Shown piece by piece: positions 39,589 to 50,294 of a stretch of DNA of 64,000 bases; the stretch's first letter is position 1, and each line of letters opens with the position of its first letter. Position numbers and translations under genes: made by a program. Origin of the DNA: Sipunculus nudus (Eukaryota > Annelida > Sipuncula > Golfingiida > Sipunculidae); assembly GCA_026874595.1 (NCBI GenBank), contig CM049317.1:10392382-10456381 (forward strand), given 5' to 3'. The notes below the pieces were generated by a model, which saw only the letters and a list, made by a program, of their open reading frames with translations, did not search any database and was not told where the DNA came from.

Positions 39589-42500
39589 TTACCTTTAGGG
39601 TGCCTTTCCATACATGCGGGCGCGCGGGAACCGCGCGGGTCCCGCACGGTTGAAATCCAACAAGTGTGTTATCACTGTCGCCTTTCCATACGTGCGGGCA
39701 GCCGCGCGGGTCCCGCAAGCGGATCCAGCAATGTTGGATTTCTGCGGGGGCCCGCATGCTGATGCTACATGTATATATCAGTACCAGGCTATGTCCTTGT
39801 ATTTGAAAAGGAAAAGGAGCTGATAGAGCTTATTTAATTGCATTAAAAAAATATACGACCATTCTTCATTGAGATACGGCCCGGGACCAGCTTTAGTTAG
39901 AGTGTGACAGGAAATAGCCACCATTTAAGCCTTGCTGGTGAGATACGATATTAATCCGCTCCAATCTGCCTCATCAGTTAGTATAAATGTTTACACTGAA
40001 TATTTTCTTAAGATATTACTCTAAAATTTTAGAAATTATGAATATAAGTGCATGCGTTTATCCAAACTAATGGGTCACCCGCATGCGGGGACCCGCACAT
40101 ATGGAAAGGGACTCTTCGCATGCGGGGACCCGCATGTATGGAAAGGCACCCTTATGGTATTACTATAATTCGCTTTTCAGCATACTATTATAATTTAAAA
40201 TTCTATATATCTACTGGTACTTTTATTATTTCTTTTTAGGTCTCCACTTTTTTAATGCTGGCGTCATTCTGGCGTCAACCAGCCTCGGTATACCGCACTT
40301 GCGGGTCCTTGATATGCAATCAAGCGAAGAGCTCATTTTGGGAGCGTGGTGGCGTAATGGCTTGGTTGTGGGTTCGCGTCACGATCTCACCGGCGCCTGC
40401 GCTAAGACTCCAAGGCAAAGTCTTTACCACAAGGATACGCTTTTCGACCCAAGAGTGAATTGGTATACTGGTCATGGTGGGAAGGCAAATGTAGAACGAA
40501 TAACCTTCTATAGCGCAAGATATGGCTGCTTTGGTTGTATGCTTCCCAGGGAGCCGGGAAATGCTACAGGAATGAACAGGCTTGACAGACCAGGAAGACA
40601 AAGTGACTTTATAACGTCGTCGGTGATATCAGACTGTAAAACCCCACCTTTCTTTACCTGAAACTCGTGATCTCCCGGCTTTGAGCCCTGTGCTCCACCG
40701 GTAGACCTGAGAAGCCGGTCGTCGGGTTAATACTCAGCAGTTTGAGCGTACCACACTGACACGGCGCCCGTATCTCAACTCTCACTAACGATACAACTAA
40801 TGGTGAAAACAAGCCAAACCGCGGGACCCTTGTCCTGATGATTGACAAGTCATGCTTTATTAATAACCACAGTATGGCTATAACACATGTTATTCCTATA
40901 ACCCTTCATTGTGAACAGTTGGATAGACGATAAAGTCCGTCTGTTGGTGCGGGAATTCACACACTGAAGGAAGCCGGTCTGTCGTCTGAAGGAATTCCGC
41001 TCGGCCTACCACTCCCGGCCGCTTCGTTAGGTTTCAATACTGGTGTTCATATTTCCCAGGGAGAGCGGCAGTATTTTCAAATTATCAAGTTTTGAGAGGA
41101 AGGCAAGACAATTCCTCCGGTCAGTTTTAAGTAAATTGTGGATTTACCGGGATGTATTTATTTTCATGTAATAAACACACACACGTGCACATGCATGTCC
41201 ACGATATTTCATTATATACTTGTACAGTCTGTCCTATACATGATATTCCAATATACAAATCGCTTGATATATGAGTATTAAATAAAAATATTATGATGTG
41301 TGTAATATTGCAAAGGCCATATAAATTAACTAAGTTGTGTGCAAATCAATGAAGAAATCCTACTAATAGTAAAAAAAAAATACAAAAGGCATATTTAAAC
41401 ATAACAGAGCTAAGGATATATTATTGGAACTAGGTTGTTTTTTCCTGTACTGTAATACAACTACACTTCTACAGAATTCACATGAAAAATAAGGAAATTA
41501 AATAGACAATAGAACAAAAGCTCATTAAATACCCATTTCCCAATTGTATTTATCAATATATGATAATATTATGGTAAAACCACTAGCTGTATACTAAAGG
41601 TTAACGGATACATGCACAGTGTGGCCAGGGACTATAGTTTATCTAATACGCCAGAATTATACGAGGTTTTGTATCGTGGTATCAAAGTCTCTTCCATATT
41701 GCACAGGCAGGAATACGCTCCCAGTTGTCCTGACAACGGCCCGTTGAGTATAGACTAATCAGCTCATTGGAAACAGACCACAGCGTTTACTGCAGTTGGC
41801 GCGCATGTCAAATTGTCGTCTGCTCAGTGCATATATCAAGCGCTTCGTGAATTTATATTAATTTACGAACTGCAATGAGGTCTGTTGTAAGGTTAGAGTG
41901 GACCCATTTTCACAAAAAAGTAGTCCCTATAGTCGTTAAAAAAAAATGATCGCATATCTGCTCTAAATTGCACGTGAATGGTACAAACATAGGAACATAT
42001 AAATAAACAGGAGATTACTAGGTATCTGATGTATTAATTAGACGTGAAAAACGTGACTTGCTGTTACTTGGTGCTTAAAAATAGAGTACTATTTGAATAT
42101 TATTTAAATATTGAAATATCATATGAAAATAAATAAAACTGAATAAAAATATGTATACCACCAGGCCCTTTCACTGTAATAGGTTTAAAATAATTTATTT
42201 TGTGTGGAGTCTATAATAGAAATTTAGACAACTTTTTCAATTGGTTTTTGCCAGGAATCATACCTTTAGCGACGTATTTAAGTTTATTAAAAATGCCCAA
42301 GGCCACTTATTGGATACGTATGCATAACACTCAATCTGTAACAGTTTTGTTATAAATTTACTGTAACAGTAACAGCTTTTAAGTTATAGACATAATTCGC
42401 AGATTGCATATGGTTCCGGGTCCTCGAAAGTAAACATCAAAAGGAAGCCCCTCTAACCGACATTTCGTGTGGTATGCGGGTTTTGTGGGAAGTACTATCA

Positions 42501-45341
42501 ACATTCATCCACCAGATATATCCTGTCATATACCACATCCTAATCTGCTTGATGTTGAGGGCTTTCCATGTACAGTATGCAGAACTGTGATGTCTTTTAT
42601 AATACAACCACATACTAACAGGATCCCGTTTATCCGAACATCAACGTAATACGAATTTAGTTATCCGAATTTAATATCGTGACATCTCTATTTTTGTTGG
42701 CTATTGTTTGCTTTTGCAGAACATTAACAGCTATTGGATTTAATTTTGGCTGTGTTTGCGAAAACACACGAAAACACTTGAGTCCAACGGTTTGAATTAC
42801 TCACAGAAGAGCAAACTAAAGAATATAATGATGAAGGCTTTAGCAATTGCTGTTTAGTTGTAGACTTCTGAAGTTAGAAGTGTATTTCTTAAAAAAAGGT
42901 CAAAGTTTAACTTTCCCATTACTATCGGACGATATTTCTTCCACATATACTATAGATATGTCAAATTTGCTTTTAATTTATGTTATATTGGCAATAATCA
43001 TAAAAGGCTCGGATTCTACACATGTACGGGTGAACATAGACATACGATCAAATATTGTCAAATTGTAACCCATTTGGTTTATGTGAGTATTCGCATATAC
43101 CCAAATATTCCCAATCCTTCGTGCAATCCTGATAATTGCAGACTTGAATTCGACAAAATGATATAAATCATGCAATTAATTTAAATTTTACGTCCCATTT
43201 TATGTAAATATGTATATATATGAGATACATATGTGTACATGTAGGCTTGAGTTTTATGAAACTTCACTGTGCTTTACCTTTCATGTAATATGCTGAAATA
43301 TGCATCTTTAAAAATAAAATAAATGTCGCATTGCAGCACATGCATGAATATTTACAGGACATCATTGAATCTGGGTTAATGCCTTGACCTTAGGTCACGT
43401 GATGGACAAAAACATGTCAAGAGGTCATGAGCTGTTATTGGATTAGGTGATTAATGGCCGCGGCCACTGACAGGTCACGTCATAACACGGCACTTACGGA
43501 CCGCAGGCCTTTGTCGGTTCCTGTACCCCAGGCCCTCCCACTGTCGCTGGTCATATATTCAAATTATCTTATTTTTATAGTTCAACGACACTTTACATTT
43601 TCTGAAGCCATGTGGACGCGGAAGATAAGCGCATGTCCTTGGTGTAAGCTATATACAAAGAAAGCCTATAATTGATGGCTTTTAGCCATTTTGCCTGTAA
43701 CCACCGTGTCTATGCCTATCACCCTTATAAGTGTATTTTTCTTGTGGTATCTTTTTCTCAAAGATTTTTCTTTTGCATACAGAATTAACCAATGCCATGC
43801 AGCAAGCCTTTATGTGGGACTAAATGCCTTACAGGACATGAAAAACTAGGGACCCGTGGGTCTCAACGCTAAGCTGCATTTGTCTAAAAAGATATATGTT
43901 TATGAGGTTTTCCAAAATATTGGTCCTGTGATCAGTTTGAAGACAACCTGTCTATCCAAACTGGAGTTATCATCCATAAACTAAAATTGTGAATGGATGG
44001 GCCCTGTGACCTTAACCTTTGACCCCAAAATCAAAAGGAAACTTCCCCTGTTGGCAGGTGCACCACATGTTGATGATGGAAGGATTGAGATTAAAAGTTT
44101 GGCTTAAAATGCATCCACAATCTTTCTAAAGTAGTGGGTCCTGTGACCTTGACCTTTGATCTCATGACCCCAGAATCAACAGTTCTTACTTTAGGGGTGG
44201 GCCATATATAAGTCAAGTTTGGAACCAATATTTCAAACTAAACTGGTGTTATCATCTGGAAACTAATATGTGGATTGATGGCCCCCATGACCTTGACCTT
44301 GTGACCCAAAAATCCACCAGTTACTTCCACCATTGGCAGGTGAGCAACATCTGGAAGATAGAATGTTTGAGACAGAAATTTTGGCTAAAAATACATCAAC
44401 AATCTTTTTTAAAGAAGTGGGTTCTGTGACCTTGATCTTTGGTCTTATGACCCCAAAATCAAAAGGGTTCTTACATTATTGGTGGGTCATATATAAGTCA
44501 AAATTGAAACCAATAAGTCAATCCAAACTGGAGTTATCATCCAGAAACAAATATGTGGACAGATGGGCCCCTGTGACGATGACCTTTGACCTTGTGGCCC
44601 AGTTTATTCCCTAATGAACATTCCCATGTCGGTTTCGCAACTCTACTTGCATGCAGATAATGGGACAGACTCAATTCGTGAAACAATATTGCCTGGGCTT
44701 CCGAGGGTTGGTTTGGTTTACCTTATTAATATACACACAGAAATGTCATATTGCAGTTGATCCAAAACTGCTATCAATAGAAACAATTAAACGCAACATT
44801 TCGAAAGTAATAATATTGTATAGGTTTTCTTAATTTGTAATTAGTAATGATATCACGGCCTTAATTCGTTGTATGCATAAAAGTTATACTGTATAATTTT
44901 CCCTGCTATATAAAAGTTTCTTTTAATTAATTTATAATGGGTAACCACTAAGCTTTGCATATCGTCTAGAATTTAATTAACAAAACAGAAAACTTACACA
45001 GAGACACAGCTGTGTGCAGCATCACATATCCCCTTTATATGTTTCAGCATACGTTTATTCAAAAACTCACGAACAAGGGAAGATAACTTCACATTTTGAC
45101 TGGTTTAACAGTGTATTATATGAAGAAAACAATGAGGTAGGAGGCACGTCTATAGGTTGTTTTAAGAAAGAATGTCGTATATATGTGAATATTTTTATCA
45201 ACTGCCGTTTTTAACAGCTGCTCTAGTATATATACGGATATACGAACTTCAACAAAACAGATGCCAAATTTAGCATTATGCTAAGGGACTTTCTCAAAAT
45301 TGGATAAATACATGTATCGTTCTTCTGTGTTGAAGTGGTAT

Positions 45342-45407
<66 letters not shown>

Positions 45408-48400
45408 ATATAAAAACCTCATGAACATTTATATTTCCATTACATCATGTATTAGATACAGGAAAATACCTATATTTTCATGGTTTCAATAGTACAAATT
45501 TAGCAGGAATATCGTATTTTGGGTTGTATCTGTGTCTATGAATTACACTTACAAACCAGGTTATCACCGGTTCTGGTAGCTGTGAACACTGGGTACAGAA
45601 GCGTCGGCGGACATTTCCCCCACTCCCTTTATTACCGGTAATTGCGTGACGGTAACGTCATGAATGCCTGCCTGCCGCAAGTAAAGTCAATTACTTCTAC
45701 TACAGAGGGAGGATAGGTCTTTTTCATGATAACAGTGAATTATCGGTTATTAAATCATAATTGTCATGAAATCTTTGTTATAGAGCTAAGAACATGAAGA
45801 AACGTAACTCATTTGTTGGTATACACGCTTTATCAGAATTTGTTGTTAGAAACCTGGGGTTTCTATATACAATGGAATATAGATGGTTCGGAAGTAAAAC
45901 AATAAAACATAAATTTATGGTTACATTTAAGACGCAGGATATATATCATTTCAGTCACCGAATAAATATCATGAATTTGAACACTATTGGTGAATGTGAT
46001 CATAGATATAATATCGTCGAACGGATTTTCAAATGCTTTATCCAAATAAAAGATAACCGCATTAACTATAACATTCTTACAATATATTTTCAACACATTT
46101 TTTTTTTACCAATATCGTATAAGATTTCTCTAAATTGTTTTCGTATGGGAACTTTTCCTTGAGATACCCGGGCCGCACTGATATATTATTGAGCCCTGTA
46201 ACGAGGATTAGAGGTATACATTCCCAGATTAAAACATATGTACTCCGGGCGACACTGTTACACTGGCATCAGGAAGCCATAATTCGGAAGCTGGGGAGAC
46301 GGAGTGCTACAGCGTCGGCGGACCGGTTTCCATCCTTTCCTTTATTACCTGAAACGGCGTGACGGGATAACGCTGTCTGTTTGGTGCATGTAAACGCAAT
46401 TACCTTCACTGTCAACATTGCTTGAGCCTTTTTCGTTATTCCATGTACTGAAGAGCCCTTTTTTTATTATATGTACAGGAGTGTCGATGAGTCCGATAAG
46501 TCCATTTCGAGACGTCCCAGTGTATTTATATGCAGGCATGACTTAAAAATTATATCCAAACTTATAAACTTCATAATATGTTAAAACGGAAAGTCGTTTA
46601 ATTACCTTCGCCGAGGAGGTTATACTTTTACTCGAGTCTGTTTCTTTGACATTCTAGTTTTGTTTGTTTTTAAACGCAAGGTTTTTTTTCATCTTAGTTA
46701 GCCAGCTACATTGACTGAGACAAGATGATGGTAGCCGCAGGACGCCATATGTTATGTGAAAAGGTAAAGACAACCTCCTGCAGAGGGCATTGTCCGTTGA
46801 TTTAGCCTGAAGGTCACCATATGAAACTAGATGATAAGAGATAACACAAATTATACTGTTATGACCTTACACCCTACTGAACTTCAGATTTTATACATTC
46901 GCCAAAAAAAAAAGGTTTTAAATTAAGATAAGACATTAGATTAGACAATTAACCAAAATCATTATCGTCCCCCGCCGTCGCCGAAGGCGCCGTCGGCGGG
47001 GTACATTAACATACATATGGTGAGCGTCCGTCCGTCTTTCCGTCCGTCCGTCACACATCTGTTAACGCTATAACTCGCCAAGAATTTGAGAAAGAGTCAC
47101 CAAACTTGCAGCAATAATGCACCTCAAGAAGGGCTAGGTAAAATATGAATATATATGACCTTGACACATTTTTCAAGATCACTGAGGCGATAATGCTCAA
47201 ATGAATTTAACGCAATAACTCGAAATGAATTTGAGGGACACTCACCCGCAACTTGCAGCAATAATGCACCTCGTGAAGGGGTAGGTTTAGTTCGAATATG
47301 GATGACTTTCATGCAGTATTTAGGGTCACTGAGGTAATCTTGGTGGGTGACATTCACCCATCTCAAATTTTATACAGGTATTCACAACTTATCTAGCTAT
47401 TCCCACAACAGGTGGGGGAAATATTAGATCTGTTCTACAGATCAACTTTTCCTTTCTTTTACACATGCACACTAACACAGATGAATATACATATGTAGGC
47501 CTATAAAGGGCATATATAATAGTATATATATATTATATCATATATATACGCTTGTACGCTTTAATAAAATTTATAAAGAGAACTGCTTCATTCCATCAGT
47601 TTCCTTCATATATACAGACGTTAAGATTCAATCGGAAAATTGATCTATTTTACCTTTTAAAAGAAGCAATTTGTGAGCTCTTATCATGACTAGAATTCTC
47701 GAGCAGCCAATTTTCCCCGAGGCTAATAACAAGCTCACTTATAACTGCGTCTGAACTTGTCTGTAATATGTTCTTGTTTATAATAAAATGAATGTATGTG
47801 GTAAATTCTCTATATATCATAATATGATTTTTGCCGTTGAACCAAATGTGATACTATATTTTTTATTAAAATAAGGAAAAAAGGGTTTTCAGGGATTTTT
47901 TTTTACTATACGCCGACGAGTGAATATATTCAGCACACAATGAAATGGCATGCATCTAACGACAGTTTTGGATCTTCCAATGACAGAAATTCATAAACTT
48001 AAAAGCGATTTCATATGCATGAAAAAGAATACCCGATGACCTGGTTATAAAGTGGGGATTAAAATTGCTAGAATATCAATAAATAAACAGAAAACACAAT
48101 TTTGAGGACCTCCGGTTTTATGCAAGGTGTAAAGATTTTATTGCTTTATTTGTCCTCATGAAAGTGATGCCTTTCAGCTCGATCGTTGAGCCCTGCCTCT
48201 ATCATCATAATACATTGACTTTTCCTGCATGGCTAGTCACTTGTCTTGAAATTTCATACCCCCTATTTTTATTAATGTTATAATTATGTCTGCAAACAAC
48301 CAAAAACTGGTCTGCTGATTCATCCGAATTTAATATTTAAAAATATATTTAAAAAGTAGTTTCACCCATATATACAGTAGGCTATTGTATATATTAGGAA

Positions 48401-50219
48401 CCATCAAGAAACCATTTTTCTTAGAGTGTATATCGTTTTGTTGTTCGCACAATTTGTTGTTCCCCCCAGCTGGGGGGGGGGGGGCGGAAACGCACCCACT
48501 GCATACCACCACTACCCTACGCCCTTGAAAAAATACTAAACAATGAAATGATACCAGCAAATTTGTCAAAAATTTAAATAAACATGAAATAAAAAATTTT
48601 GGATATATTAATCCACTAAAGGTCGTTGAACGACGGTTGATACTTAAACGGATAAATTTTATTCCGAGACAGATAAACATACATAAACAAGTATATTTAT
48701 ATAATTAACTTATATCATATATTTTATTTATATATACTGCAGATTTTTTTAAGTATGTAGGAAAATATCCATACAAAATACAAAGGGCAAATACAAAAGT
48801 TTGCCAACTGCTATACATATATACAGCCATGCATTTGTCCAAGCTTTGTCAATAAGTTTACTATAAAATAGGGGTTATATCGCTTCTCGTTTGTCTTGAA
48901 TTGGGTTGCATTACATTCAAATCGACCGCGTCATCACAATAATGTTGTCCCCTGTGTATTGGCACGGGTGAAGCGAGGGATGTAAAAGCAAATCTTCTGG
49001 CTAAATGGTTCGGCCGGCGAAATGCAGAGATAAACAGAAAACAAAGTACGACAGACAGCTTCTGACTCTTTTCAATGCATGTATGTCCTTACAGCCTTTT
49101 CTAATAAATTACTCTTTCTATTTGAAACTGGAGTCCGCAACTGAAACGGTCCAAAAACATGTTTTGCGCTGTCCATGCAAAAGTTGTCCTTTATATAACA
49201 GGTTAAACCGAACGTTACGAGTCTAAAAGGAGGCAATAAAACTTTTAATAACTAATTGAACAAAATCTTGTACCTGCCATTGATGTTTTATAATTTTGAT
49301 TATCATGCCACACAAAATATTTACTCAATATATACTCTAGGAAAAAAGGGTTCTTGAGGGTTCCTTCTGGAACTCGATGGGTGAAACCATGGTTCCACAT
49401 GGAACCTTTTTGGGGAATTTATAGGTTCCACTTATAATTTATGGGTTCTATATATACCAACGTTTGATTATTATGGTCCAGTGCGGTGTCATTGAGGTAT
49501 AGGAAAATAAACAGAGTTCAGAACACGTGCACATGTCATATTTAAGATTAAATAATCGGCTTCGCTAAAATTACATACTTTTTGACAGCTACATCAAGTT
49601 TTTTTAATATATATTATCCATAGCGCACCGTGATTCATGACCTTAAATTTATGTGTTTGAGTAGATTTTGTCCCTATGCGTGCTTTTGTTTATTTGTGAG
49701 CGTGTGTGTGTGAATGTGTGAGAGAGAGAGGGAGGGAGGGAGAGAGAGAGCACGGACAGACAGACGCAAGGATAGAGACACATTTATACATGCACAGACA
49801 CAGAAAGAGTTGGAGGAGGAGGGACAGAAGGGGTTGGACAGGAGGGACACTCTTCTAAGTGCTTCAATACAACAGTCACATGACCGGGTTAACCGCATAC
49901 AGAAGGTCCCTTGGTGAGTCAACAACAACTCTATATATGTAACATCTGATAGTCGGAATTATCAGTCAGATTACGGATTACTGTGGTCAGCGTCTGCGTA
50001 GATATTAAATTCAATGTAGGCGTATAAAGAATAAAATAAGAGGATGTATGAATGTTAATAATAGACTGCGAGCGTTATCATTAAATGCGGGAAGCTCACG
50101 TGGATATTGATTCTTTCATGATATTTTGATGAGTGTTAATGGATCATTAACGCTTATAATTTTTAAGGGATTTGATATTTTTCATAAACATGAAAAAACT
50201 CCCCCCCCCCCTCTTTCTT

Positions 50220-50294
<75 letters not shown>

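Noticed and set aside
40299-40661. 120-codon plus frame as a gene
   Set aside because: It overlaps tRNA/SINE-like motifs, has no domain and no splice context; a repeat remnant is more likely.
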